From Chalciporus piperatus (Eukaryota > Basidiomycota > Agaricomycetes > Boletales > Boletaceae): a stretch of DNA of 64,000 nucleotides. The stretch covers positions 1 to 64,000 of the forward strand of contig JBBPTG010000053.1 of assembly GCA_038093975.1 (NCBI GenBank), given 5' to 3'. The notes beneath the pieces were generated by a model, which searched no databases, had not been told where the DNA came from, and worked only from the letters and a program-made list of their open reading frames with translations. Below are positions 21,882 through 33,125 of this stretch, in pieces. The first letter of the stretch is position 1, and each line of letters begins with the position of its first letter. A program made the position numbers and the translations under genes.

Positions 21882-22325
21882 GTGAGTGTTCGGTGTAGAG
21901 TCGCTTACCGTGATGACAATCCAGACTCCCTCAACGGAGAATTCGTTCGATGAGGATTAGTCTTATCCGGAATCATTTTATTTGTCTGATGCTTTCATTT
22001 GTCCTCATAGTAATGGAACTTGTGTGCTGACTCGACACTCTTTTGCAGATGCATGATATGAAGTTGTACGATGATTTGTATGAATCAATATCCTTGCCAT
22101 CTCTGCATTACGAGTGTGACATATGAGATTTGAGTGATACGCTGGAGTGAACACAAAATGAACTAGAATCCCTCGAGGATCGACCATCGTAATCTTTGAC
22201 AGCATGAACGTGTTTGTTCGCGTTCCTGGAATCACGAGCCTGTGATTACGGCGAGCTAGCTGTCAAACCGAGACCCTTGAGTTGACCCCACAACGATATT
22301 TGGGCATCCTCCTCCTCGTCTTCCC

Positions 22326-24683
22326 ATGTCGTCCGCGCAGAAAACCGACAAACTCGCACCAGAAACGGACCCTAGACCTGACGGTCAACCGACCAAACCG
22401 ATATCGAGAGTGCCTTCTTACATTCGATTCACCCCACGTCGCGCTGTCGTCTCGTTCGAGAACCTCGTCGTACTCGCAAACCACCAAGAAAGACTCAAAG
22501 AAGCCCGAAAAATCATATGGCGTGACAGAGGCGAACCAGCTGCTGAACTCGCAGACATTTGGGAATGCGTCGAACATGCCGGGAGAGGCGGACTCAGTGC
22601 GCATTGTCGACGACAGCAAGGTATCTCATGCTAACAACATTCACACCAGGAGCTGGTACCATCGCTTTCGCCATCCGAGCTGGTCTCAACCTAGTCCTAG
22701 CGACCCTCCGATTCGGTAAGGTCCCAAAGTGAGCGTTTCCGTTTCATATCATTCAGCCGCTCCGCACCGCCTGACCGTTTTCATTCTTCATCTCCAACCT
22801 TGAATTGATAAAAAGGGCGATGCGGTTGACGTTGATCCGTCATGCTATCTTTGGGGAGGACTCGTTCAGGTTTGCTGCCATGTTAGGTCCGTCATGTCCC
22901 CCTTGCCTGCATTCAGGCCATCCTGAACGCGTCCGAAGGCTCTTTCGTCACTCTATACAAAGCGATCCTGAATGCACTTCCCATCATCCTTCCTGTCTTC
23001 CCATCAAAGCTACCACCCTCCCCATTCGACGATAGCGATGAAGAATCAGGCCCAGGCACCCCACTCGAGGTTCCACTATCAGAACGGAAACCTCGGCTCT
23101 CGCTTTCCGCACAAGTGCATCAAGAGTGGGTGCTCAAGAAGACGCGTCGATGGCATGCAGTCGTCGCTGGTGCTATCGCGGGTGGTGTAGCAATCATGTT
23201 TGAGAAACGGACGCGTAGGCTGAACATCGCTCAGCAGCTGTTCGTCCGGTGGGTGTTCCCGATCTGTTGGGTTGCATCGTGACCTGGTTGATCTTTTGTG
23301 CTCCAGTGGCCTTCAGGGGTCGTGGAACGCGTTCTCGATGAAACGAGGAATTCGTATCCCCCACGGAGACGTGCTGTTGTTTAGTCTATGGTACGTTGGA
23401 TACTTGAGTCGACACCACAGTTTGTAATTCGCCCACAGCTGTACGCAGATCCTATATGCGTTCTTATCTCGCCCAGAGACACTCCCAAGGTCTTATAACA
23501 CCTGGTAGCTGCCGACCTACTCCCAAAACGCCGCACCCTGATCATTCCTTAGGCTTACGACGGCATCAGGTGCTCCCCCGGCAGTCATTGAGATGGTGCG
23601 GGATCTTAACCGTACTGGTACTTTCGATATCAACGATATCAACAAGATCCTCCAACGAGAGGTCAGTGTTTCTTTCCGTTGCCCGTCAAGTAAATTCAAA
23701 CCCTTCCCAGGACCTCATTTCTGTCAATCGGACCGCTCTCTTGGCTAGGCAAGCCCTTGCCACAAGCCCCACACCCGACTATGGTCCACCATACCCACCC
23801 TGCGCGGCGGTACACCCATGGGCCGAGTCGTGTCTAGCTGTTCCGATTCCTCGTCTGTGGACGGTGTTCAAATGGGGTTTCCCCATCTACGGTGCACTGC
23901 ATCTAATACCGACGATCTTGTTCAAACGGGCAGCGTTCGTGTCGGACCCGTTGAGGATGCTCTGTCGGGCTGGCTGGGGTACCATTCGGAGCTCTGCATT
24001 TTTGGCGACGTTCATCGCTGCATACCAGTGTACGTCATCTCTCTTCCCCTCTTTCTCGCTCCAGAATGAGGTATCATGACGAACTGACCCCCAAATCGTC
24101 TCTTAGCGTGGTTCTGTTTCAAAAACAGCACGCACGCCGTCCTCTCCTCCCAATCCAAACTCAAACTCCCCGAATTCGTGCTCAGGTTCTTCGCCTCCAA
24201 ATACACCTACGGTCTCGGTGGTCTCCTGGGTGCCTTGTCGCTATTAGTGGAAGAGAAACGACGACGGGGCGAGTTGGCGATGTATGTGTTACCCAAAGGG
24301 TTGGAGAGCGCTTGGTTGACTGCGAGGGGGAGAGGGTGGGTGTTTAAGACGGGGGAGTTTGGTGAGGCGTTGGTGAGTCAATTTATACTTGGGGCGTGCG
24401 CGTGATTTCATTTCATATTTGTAAACGCATACCGAGCAGTTGACGGCCATTGGGATGGGTATGGTGATGGTGAGCTTCAATTCTTTCTCTCGACCGTTCG
24501 AGTTCTTATTTTCTGACCTGGGCGGTTGCCAGAGTATATACCAGGTACGCTGGGTCTCGTCGGTGTTCGCGTCGTCTGATGATCTAACTTTACTCTGAAT
24601 CTCCCTCCTTTTGATAGAACGAACCACAACATCTTTCAGGTCTCGTTAGACGAATACTGTACCAGTTCATCGGGCCCAATTGA
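22326..24683 (+). CDS. TMEM135-like membrane protein
   Basis: A multi-exon gene for a polytopic membrane protein of the TMEM135 family, which in animals is linked to mitochondria, peroxisomes and lipid balance. The N-terminal exon (MSSAQKTDKLAPETDPRPDG) is cytosolic. Later exons give AGTIAFAIRAGLNLVLATLR, MRLTLIRHAIFGEDSFRFAA, then TLYKAILNALPIILPVFPS. The region WVLKKTRRWHAVVAGAIAGG plus RGLQGSWNAF is typical of the first half. The second half has a Cys-rich stretch (YPPCAAVHPWAESC) and VFKWGFPIYGALHLIPTILF, as in the TMEM135 Cys-rich N-terminal-type domain. The protein ends RRILYQFIGPN. About ten introns of 50-70 nt are needed; one donor sits so that MLG|SFVTLYK is restored. Fungal function is not known. 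Confidence 0.75.
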
Positions 24684-25200
24684 GCCCGACCCACGATTCG
24701 CCGTTGGGGTCGTCCCGGGGGAGGATCAGATCCGCATGATGTAGAGTGCACTAGAAGGGAAGAAAAATGTCGGCGAGATGGGCAAGGTGTCATGGGAGAG
24801 GAGGGCGGGGGAGTGGAGACGGAGGAAACTCGAACGGCGACGAATCGATTCGTCAACTTGAAGCGCAGGCGATAACCATCCTTTCGGTAGCTCCTTGTTT
24901 TTGCTTCGCCTTTGACGAAGAGTCCATCGATTGAAAATACACAGTATAGTATGCCCTCGAGCACGTTGGCGTCGGAGGTACGTGTTAAATCGGACGCTTG
25001 GGATGACCGAACGAGGGTGGCCAAGGTGTGTGGCCGAGATTGAGAGACGAACATCGTGCTGGACAACGCGAGTTATGAAAACTCGAGGTCGATCACAAAT
25101 CATCGAAAAAGTCGCAGAATCTCAGGAAAAAATACCTGTCCCGTTCCCATGAAAATGCGTCTCGAACGCACGAGTCTGTCCATGCCACATCATTAGTCCT
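24684..25200. other. Intergenic region with HNH-B 3' tail
   Basis: The right part (25092-25145) holds one copy of a tail repeat shared with two other minus-strand genes. A minus-strand frame at 24590-25066 (158 codons) overlaps the TMEM135-like 3' end antisense; it has no recognisable domain and I do not call it a gene. Confidence 0.4.
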
Positions 25201-26547
25201 TCACTCAGGAGACAGACATTCAATGAAAGCACTCACAGACGCATCCGAGTTCAGCCACTCGCGTAGTACCTTCTCAGAACTATGTTCTTGAGAGCGTAGT
25301 TCTTTCTCCTTCTCTCGTTTCTCCAATTCTGCAGCCATTGATTGAGGTGTATTGCCCTTCAGCAACATCGACAGGCGCAGGACAACATCCATCGCTTCCA
25401 GCAAACCAGGTGAAGCATCTGACGAGAACGATTCTCTCTCTTCCTGTGTGTCCTCCCCAGGTGTCCAGGTGAGGTCTCGTGGATTATCTCCGTCTCCGTT
25501 GTTTTCGTCGTCTTTGGAGGTAGCCGGAACCTTACTGTAGTCATCCTGAAACCGTTTCTCTAGTATCTTCTCCAGACCAGCACACCCCCACTTCTTAACG
25601 ACGGCTGCCCCATACATGAAGTCCAGCAGGATGCTGGGCGGGGGTGATAATACTCCATCACGCGACCAGTCAGCTCCAACATCATCTGCTGGCAAAGGAT
25701 GTCGCTCTTGCGCAATAGGCTCCTCAATATATTGTAATGTTGTCCGGTTGGGTGGCACTGTATCATCTGGCTCGGTCCGCGGAATATCGCTGGGTGCCAA
25801 CGCGAAGTTGGGCGTCTCAACACGGCACACGTTAGAGAGTGGAGGAGACATATGCATCCACTTTTGGGCGTACCTTCAGGAATGCAATATCACCGCTGCC
25901 AAACAGGGCATGTAGGTGTTTACGAAGCATGATGCCGTTCTCGACGCAGTTGATATCAACATCACCTTGCAGAGAGAGTGGCAGTTGGCCATATAAACTG
26001 GCGCGGTCACGAAGGACCCAAGTAATGTACTAAGGAAACGGTAAACATCCGAGCCCAGGGCCCGCTAAGATCAGATGAACACACCTGACTCCCTTTGCTC
26101 TTTGGGATTATATGGGCTGCATCACACCCAGATCGGGCCCGCGTGATAACACATCCGTCGTCGCGTTTGAAAACACGATCACGGAAGCTGCGACGGCGTG
26201 TCGTAGCCACACTCGACGTGCATCTGTCATCGAGGGCTTCGTAGTCCACAAGATGGTAGTCATCTCGAAGCATTGTCAGAAGATATTGAGAGAGCGGAAA
26301 GCACAAACTTACCAGTGGGAACATAGTAATATCGTTCCGCTAGGTTGGCGAGAGTCACGTTCTCGTCGATGATCCCACCTCCTGCGGTGGCGGAGAGGTA
26401 TCCTTTCGCGCCACAAAAACAAAATGTGGAATAACGAAGCCACTTGATGGGGCTATGGGTTAGCCTTTCAATGTCTGCATGGGGAAAGGGCAGAGCCTGA
26501 ATGTCTCCGGTGGGGAATGACAGGTGGATGTAAACAACTCTAGCCAT
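25201..26547 (-). CDS. HNH_2 endonuclease-domain protein, copy B
   Basis: A paralogue of copy A at 17804-19382 with the same exon order. It starts MARVVYIHLSFPTGDIQALP, has WLRYSTFCFCGAKGYLSATA and YYYVPTGKFVLSALSISSD, and then the nuclease segment FRDRVFKRDDGCVITRARSG with CDAAHIIPKSKGSQ. The next exon reads YITWVLRDRASLYGQLP and CVENGIMLRKHLHALFGSGD, supplying the Asn and His of the HNH motif. The C-terminal part is shorter and more diverged than in A, keeps PPSILLDFMYGAAVVKKW and ASVSAFIECL, and stops at SPE. The two copies share intron positions and 3' flank, so they come from a gene or segmental duplication. The family's biological role is unknown. Confidence 0.8.
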
Positions 26548-26731
26548 GATCAAAATCGTAGCAAGAGCCCCTAAGTTGTCTCGTACAAACAAAATATGAC
26601 GTCAGCGTCGAAGGTGAGTCCATGACCTTGGTCCAAAATACAATCATTACAGACAAATTACAGAGCTCATACAAGGGGGTATGGATCCTCTATCGAAAGC
26701 CAATCACAAATCATCGAAAAAGCCCAAAATC

Positions 26732-28507
26732 TCACGAAAAACACCTCTCCCAATCCCCGTCCCCATTCCTCCTCGAATACGCCTGACTCTCCACGAACGC
26801 GCCCAACTCGCACAACCCATCCTTGCCAGCCCCACAAAACCCCAACGGCTGGACGGCATCATTGACGAGTATCCTCACATACTCTCTCCTCTCCCCATCC
26901 TTGTCGTCGCAACTCATCTTCTCCGTGATCATTCGCCCAGAAAAGGGTGTCATCCTCGAAATACGCCACGTGCGATCCGAGTCGACGTTCTTGGGACTGG
27001 GGGGTTTCTCGGGACGGAAGAGGCCGATCGCGGAGTAGATAGCAACCATTTGGTTGTCGTGTGAGAAATCGGCGTAGAAATGGCGATCGAGGGGAAACGT
27101 CGTCGGCGACGAGTCGAGTGTACCGTTTGTTTGTGTGGTATCTTGGACCGGCTGACCTGTCAACCTCGCCAGTAGTTCATTGACATATCCGATGCCCTGC
27201 ACGGGACCGAGTTCGTTACCGTGTCTACCCCGAAAGCCGAGTCAAGAAAAATGCAAAGCGCAGGCGACTGGCAAGCTTACCCAGTCTTGTAATACTTGAG
27301 CAAGTCATCGTAGTATTCGCGTTGTTGCCATTCTTTCGTGCTGAACAAACTACAGAGAGGACTGGCGCTCCCATGATAAAGCGTCTCGAAAGCACAGAGA
27401 GGCATGAGTTCGACAACGTCGTCGTTGTCGAGCTTGGCACCTTTGATGGCTTTATTGAGTCTCTTTGTGATCGGAGGAACGAATTTGTCGCGCCAGGCGT
27501 GCGCCTCTTTCTTGTGGCTTTTCGCGTTGGGACACCTCGAATCGTCTAGCGTGTTGTTCGCCTGAGGAGAATGAGATTGCGTTTGCCTCGTATGGACAAG
27601 AACTTACCCCGTTTTCCTCCGAGATGATGACGGATATACTGGGTCGGTAGTCGTACCCACTAGCCGTAGCAAAGCCTTCATATGACTAATTGGAACAGGA
27701 TGCGCTCGAAACTAGGGAAGACCGACCTTCTGACCAATTCGCGGCAGAGTATACGACCCGCTCGCTGTCCGATGCCCTCACAAAAGGCAACTGACCTCCC
27801 TCGAGGAGATGACTGTACCGCAAATAATGTTCCGAGCCCGAGTCAAATGCCCTGAAAATGTTCAGTATCCGACCAGGGTCATCAGGATACAAAGTACTCA
27901 CTCTTTCGCGCCGAGAGGCAGCAAATCTTCTTCTCCGAGGTCCCATTCGAAATATTTCAAGAACTCGTATCGTTTGTGGGCGTAGGACTTGGCATTGATG
28001 AGCTTTCGAAGTGGTTTCTTAATCTTCTTTGAATTGCTCCCAGAGGGAAACCTCGTGCCGTGTCTCTGGAGCTGTCAAACCAAACTGATGAAGCTACTCA
28101 GCCAAGATAAGCGGCGGGCAAACATACCAAGTTAACCTTGAACGCTGAGATTAGATAACTGGCGAAACGTTTGAAAGAAAGGAACATACTTGCATGATCT
28201 CACAGCGCTCAGGTGGCGCCTTGTACTCGTCGGCGGGGAAGTAGGGCGAGTGAGCAGCCCATGCTCGCTGCACTTTCTTGGGAAGCCCGACGCCCGTGGT
28301 TGTGACCTCAGATGACGGGCTGAAGCACCGATGAAAACGTGGATACTGGAAGTAGATCGACGATAACAACAATCCGAGCGTGATCAATGCGAGGCCTCGA
28401 GAACGGCGCCTCCGGGTGCGTTCTTGCAGCTGCCGAATATCATCGTCGGATTGACCTGGCTTGTCATCGTGAAAGAACAGAGGAAGTTCAGCGTCACAGC
28501 GGGCCAT
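26732..28507 (-). CDS. Membrane-anchored histidine acid phosphatase (phytase-like)
   Basis: A predicted phosphomonoesterase of histidine phosphatase clan 2. The N-terminus (MARCDAELPLFFHDDKPGQS) is followed by a basic stretch and one hydrophobic helix, GLALITLGLLLSSIYFQY, so the enzyme is probably a type II membrane protein or has a signal anchor. The catalytic signature VNLLQRHGTRFPSGS (RHGxRxP) is assembled through a 9-nt exon at 28128-28136. Further hallmarks are SERVVYSAANWSEG, VELMPLCAFETLYHG, GNELGPVQGIGYVNELLARL and the second-half SHDNQMVAIYSAIGLF, where HDN supplies the acid/base motif. Introns are about 50-65 nt. The last codons and the stop lie in a tail repeat shared with both HNH genes. 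Substrate (phytate or another ester) cannot be inferred. Confidence 0.88.
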
Positions 28508-30108
28508 AGCAATCAAACCAACCCAGGTGGTCGTAGAGGATCAAGCTCGAATAACGTGGGGCGAGCAAGGACATTGCGGAATGGCATTGGAGTATAGGAA
28601 CACACGTTCGTGCCACTGTTGTGCCACTGCATTCACTGAGGACGCCAAATTAGCCGAAGACGGCCGGTGTCATTAATTTATTGGCTGACAGTCCCGGCCA
28701 TCATGAAAACTGCCTCCGCGGGCGGGGGGCCATGGTATTATGAAGGAGTTCAGGCCATACAAGCGGTGTCGACGTCTAGCTGATTCGGGGAGATTGGGTG
28801 ACGAGCTAGTAAGTACTACTCTATAGTAGTGTTGACTGATTTAGACCGTTCCGGGGGTGGGCTCGAGTTCGCCTACTGTGTGGTTCTAACTTCTCAGCGC
28901 CTCAATCGAAATATTCACGCGTCTGGACTCTGTTAGTCAAATCGCGACAGTGCACTGGTAGGCTGGATTCGTGCAGGTCAGGGAATTGTCTTGCGTTCGT
29001 GTTCACTGTATAAGGATCGTGGGTCCCATTTTCGGTTTTGATCATGCCAGTGCTGCCGAGCCTGAGCGCGGTCACGGTGGAGCAGAGGTCAATCAACTGG
29101 TGTGTCTAGATCTAAGCTTAAAACAATATCGGTATCGGAGTTAACTCGAGTCTCGAAATATATGTGGACGTCTGACAAGAAGGTGACGGTGAGCGTCGAG
29201 TTCCTGTACCACGTGAACATCAAATTGACGGATTCCTGTAGCTCGGCTGCTAGACTATGCCATGACATGTTCGGTATCCTCTTCGTTCCAGCCTGAGCCC
29301 CAGCGTCTACTCGATGCCACATGCGAGAATCACTCACGACATTGACGAATCCTGGGTTCTCCTTCCCTAGCCACCCTCGTCAAAGAGGTTGTCTCCGATC
29401 ACGATCAATTCTGTTTTCTCCCGGGGGGCGCTGAGGGTATTGTTTTCGACCACTGTTTCCCTCACCCAGTAAGCTGATATCGCAGGATATGTATGTGTAG
29501 GTGCTCGTGAGGAACTCCGAGTCGAGATCACGGAGCTTGGGGACGCCCTCGCTGAAACCTTTTGTTCGTTTGCGCGGGCTTCGAGAACCCAATCATTTGG
29601 CAATATCCGTCAAGGAACATCTTCTGGGTGTGCTGGAAGACGACATGATCACTGTACAGTGTACGCTCTTTCCGTCTGTAGCAGTGCACGGACTGCTTAC
29701 GGAGGAGTCCCTCCTCCGAGTCCGACTTGAGTCAAACGTGGATCACCCTTGCAAACCAGCGGCAGTCCAATGCTTTTTTGCCCATTCCGGAGAGAAACCT
29801 TCGATTACTACTGGTCGTAGACCCGATCGGATCACTGATTCCCAGTCGCCCTCATTAGTGAATGGATAACACGCTGCTCGATTCCCTGAATTTCCTTCAC
29901 AGCGCAATCACCATTCTGCACATTACAAAGGTGCGTTTACGCACAATCCGACTGTCGCGTACCGCTGGCTGCCCACGATCATACCGCGCAACGCAGTTAT
30001 TACCAAACAACTTCCAATACAGACACCGCGAATTTCTCGCCCCGTTTGACAGAAGCAAGATTTGTATACTTATGTGTCGATGTTGATGCGATGACAGCAT
30101 ACCTAGTA
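28508..30108. other. Gene-poor region with a possible HET-domain scrap
   Basis: No complete gene is visible. A minus-strand frame at 29089-29337 contains AAELQESVNLMFTWYRNSTL followed by TVTFLSDVH, which resembles a small part of fungal HET (heterokaryon incompatibility) domains, where an AELSEAINSMYxWYxxA...YLSDV stretch is usual. The preceding DxCCIDK-type motif is absent and the flanks are frameshifted. If real, it is a relic of an incompatibility gene. Confidence 0.3.
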
Positions 30109-30838
30109 CAGTTGACTCCCTCATAACCCATGCCAGGTATAACCCATACTCCCTTGTAACCCATACATTTTTGGATTTCCCAAGTTGGTTTGCAGGGATT
30201 TTGGGATCATATCCCATACCCCATACCCCATAGGTTTTGTGGGCAGGTATGGGTTATGGTAAGGGGTGGATAATGCCGAGGCTGTCCAAAATAGGAAATT
30301 ATTGTGATTTTGTATGAAAATGTTTTCTTCTCGTTGGCTTCGATGAACATCACGGAACTTCTGAACCCAGCCGACGAGACACACAACATGGTTGGGGCAA
30401 TGGACGAGGATATTTTCGAGTCCGTGATGGATGCAAAGAAGTTGAGGGAGATGAATAGAGGTGATGATGATGATATTGACTCTGTGTCCACACCGGATCC
30501 CAGTGCCCACACATCGCGAAGTGGGCAGCAATAATTTTGTGGAAATATGTCGGGGCATTTGACGACTTGTTCGCCCACAAGCTAGAGGTTATTACCTTGT
30601 GTTGGGGTCATTTGGATAGCGGACTTGGGCGGTCGAGATGCAGGATACCAAATTTACTGATTATTTTACTTAGCTTCATAAACCTACTATATCAATACTA
30701 TGAAAGCTTAATATGAAAGGGAGAAAAATTTTACGAGTTCGAAGCGGTGGATAGGGGTCTTTTGCACAACCCATACTCCCTAGTAACCCATACCTTTGAG
30801 GCTATCCCGACAGGTATGGGTTATGAGGGAGTCGACTG
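30109..30838. mobile_element. Non-autonomous pogo/Tc1-mariner-like element
   Basis: The 730-bp element has 26-bp terminal inverted repeats with two mismatches: the left starts CAGTTGACTCCCTCATAACC and the right, in reverse, CAGTCGACTCCCTCATAACC. TA dinucleotides directly flank both ends (30107-30108 and 30839-30840), the target duplication of the Tc1/mariner/pogo superfamily. CAGT-type termini agree. A 26-bp subterminal block, AACCCATACTCCC followed by GTAACCCATAC, occurs at 30141-30166 and 30768-30793 in the same orientation and may bind transposase. The interior keeps only the last part of a transposase-like ORF, so the copy is a deletion derivative. Confidence 0.85.
30304..30534 (+). pseudogene. 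Transposase C-terminal remnant
   Basis: A 76-codon frame inside the element reads MNITELLNPADETHNMVGAM, DEDIFESVMDAKKLREM and then an acidic DDDDIDS tail with a stop. Acidic C-termini with a LLNPxxE...DEEIxxAVMDA pattern are common in fungal pogo/Tigger and related DDE transposases. No DDE catalytic core or DNA-binding domain remains. The link to this transposase type is supported more by the TIR and TA duplication than by the peptide. Confidence 0.5.
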
Positions 30839-31128
30839 TACATCGACACAGCGGCTTAAATGAACGGCTGTTCAGCACTCTTTCGTAGCTAAGCAAGCCT
30901 TCTCATTGGCTGGCAAGCACCTAGACGATCCCAAAGAGTGTCTTACAGCACGATTACTAACACCTTGTCCAAAACGAGGTTCCTAAGGCTGCCAAAAAAC
31001 CGGCTAGGTTCGCAGATGTAGGTCATTGGGTCGAATGAAGGTCGGCTTGGAGTATAGATACCTGAGAATCTGTGAGTATATAAAGCCGTCCATGAAGTTC
31101 CGGTCTGGTCTAATATAGACACCTCAAC

Positions 31129-32267
31129 ATGAATGGCCAAGCAGTTGACCTCGGCCGTGGAGCTGGTGGCATAAAATTCAAGCTGACGAGCGAGGTTGGC
31201 GCTCAGCCGCTCGCCACTGCCTATCGGCTATCCCCTGAACAAGCCGCTTTCTTCAAAGCACAGACTGGAATCGACAACGATGTGGATCTCAAGACGCACA
31301 TTTTTAATGTCGCAGAGAGGGCGCACAAGGTTCGCAATTGATGTCATCGTTCTGAAGACGCTTTGAATGAATATTAGGTCTTCCCATACCCTTGCATACA
31401 AGTATTCTCATTCCTCGAGTGAGTTGAGCAATCTTTCTGCAAGAGTGAGATACCAGTTTTCATTCAGACTTGGGATGACAATGTTGCCAACGTACGAAAG
31501 GATCATCCAGCTCGGGAAAGAGAGACCAAATGGCATCCTTCTCGATATGGGCTGCTGCTGTGAGTTGCCCTTGAGATTCCTAACCAAAGTTAGACAGCTG
31601 ACTCAGGATGTGATGGACCAGTTGGAGTGGACGCTAGGAAAGCCGCCGCAGATGGATTCCCACTCAAGAATATCGTGATCACCGATTTGAAGCAAGGTAG
31701 ATAAGATGCTCTAACGAACTTGACAAGAATTTTGACTCACTCAAAACGCTTTCAGAGTTCGCTGACCTGGGGCATGAGCTTTTCAAGACGACACCTGCGT
31801 CCTACCCAATAAGCTTTGTCGCCGGAGACGTGTTCGATTCAGACCTGCTGAAAATCGTGCCTCCATTCGAAGAGCCACCTTCCGGGATCCCAGACTTATC
31901 CATGCTCAATTCCTTGAACCCGTTGGCGGGGCATTGTTCAGTGGTCTACGCGTCGAACTTCTTCCATCTCTTCTCTGAAGAGAACCAGGTCAAATTGGCG
32001 AGGGCGGCGGCAAGTCTTTTGTTTCCTGAGGCTGGCTCGATGATATGCGGTGAACATTTGGCCTATTGGGATAAAGGTACGCTCTACGGCGAGCATGCCG
32101 GCAGAGAGTGGTCCATGTTTTGCCACTCGCCCGAGTCTTGGGCTCAACTGTGGGATGGCGAGGTCTTTTCCAAAGGGAAAGTCAGGGTAGAGACGGAAAT
32201 GGAAAAGACAGAGAGAGCAATTGGGTTGAAGTACCATCGCATGCGATGGTCAGTTGTAAAGTTGTAA
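31129..32267 (+). CDS. SAM-dependent methyltransferase, copy 1
   Basis: A Rossmann-fold class I methyltransferase of a type abundant in Agaricomycetes; the substrate is unknown. The N-terminus MNGQAVDLGRGAGG leads to YRLSPEQAAFFKAQTGIDND, then VFPYPCIQVFSFLE after a first intron. The SAM-binding loop is split by an intron: GILLDMGCC|FGVDARKAAADGFP. ITDLKQEFADLGHELFKTTP and SFVAGDVFD follow, and the C-terminal half reads LNPLAGHCSVVYASNFFHLF, EENQVKLARAAASLLF and FCHSPESWAQLWDGEVFSKG. A TATA box (TATATAAAG, about 31076-31085) precedes the ATG by roughly 45 bp. Copies 2 and 3 lie downstream on the same strand. The gene looks intact with five or so introns. Confidence 0.82.
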
Positions 32268-32686
32268 TCACTGTGTAATTTCATCATGATGTGGATTAGA
32301 AACCGATTGAGTTTTGACAATCTTCAGACTTTTTTTCTGCGACAGTTTCGTCGAGTCAATCCATTGGGTATTTCTGCGTCAGTGACGGTGATGGTTGTGG
32401 TCAAGTAGACCGCGGATATTTCCGAACCTACTCTCGAACCCACTTGAAGTTGTAGCTTGAAACAACTTCCAAACTCACCCATGATCGAGCAGAAGCTCGA
32501 AGGTGTCGCTTCAACTTCACAGGCCACCCCGACGTCGACAACGGCAACTGGAGTGTTCTCCCACCTGCAGCCATATGCACGGTCCAAGTTCAGTCTTCGT
32601 CTCTCATTTGGTTAAACACGACATCTGATATCCACTGTTTCTGACTGCTGGTTGTACTGATAACTGGCTCCCCTCCGCACGTGCAG

Positions 32687-33125
32687 GGGACCTGTAACTG
32701 CACTCACCTCGCTTTGTGAGCTGCTTGTTCTTGCGCTTTGAACCTGAACGTGATTCACTAAAGCACGAACCACAGTTGCCATCTCATCTTTCATTCCTCC
32801 TGCAGCGCTTCCACCAAATGTATTCTGTCCACCCTACCTCCAGCGCGTTGGGTTTTCTCTCGTTTTTGGCACTGCAACCTACGCATTCATATGTGGCGAT
32901 GCGCGAAACGGGAGCGGAATCGCGACCGGTGTGTAGTCTTTCATTCCCATTTTTCTGTTTGCGGCTCACCCGGAACCCATGGTAGCATGGTCACTTGGCT
33001 ACCTCTTCTTCAACCTCCGCAACTCCTTGCGCGCGCCGCGTCACCCACTTCCGCTCGCACTCTCCGGCGGTGCGGCTGCTTGCGCAGCCCTGTACGGGAC
33101 AGAGTACTTCCTCTACCAGAGCTGA
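32687..33125 (+). CDS. Aim19-like small mitochondrial membrane protein (5' exon unresolved)
   Basis: Three exons, 32687-32715, 32764-32928 and 32986-33125, join in frame and give about 111 residues. They read GPVTALTSLSRTTVAISSFI, then PPYLQRVGFSLVFGTATYAF with CGDARNGSGIATAWSLGYLF, then FNLRNSLRAPRHPLPLALSG and ALYGTEYFLYQS at the stop. The GDxxNGSGIATAWSLxYLF core and the RAPRHP...ALYGxEYF tail fit the fungal Aim19 family (altered inheritance of mitochondria), small membrane proteins of unknown mechanism. The first exon requires an upstream piece ending in phase 2; I could not place its start. The intron at 32929-32985 has GTGTGT and TAG ends. The gene sits between methyltransferase copies 1 and 2. 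Confidence 0.65.

Noticed and set aside
24590..25066. 158-codon minus-strand ORF overlapping the TMEM135-like 3' end
   Set aside because: It overlaps a real coding exon antisense, has no domain and no upstream promoter, and its C-terminal part is composed of reverse-strand coding sequence.
29501..29869. 122-codon plus-strand ORF
   Set aside because: No domain, no promoter or splice pattern, and composition like random sequence. It lies opposite the possible HET relic.
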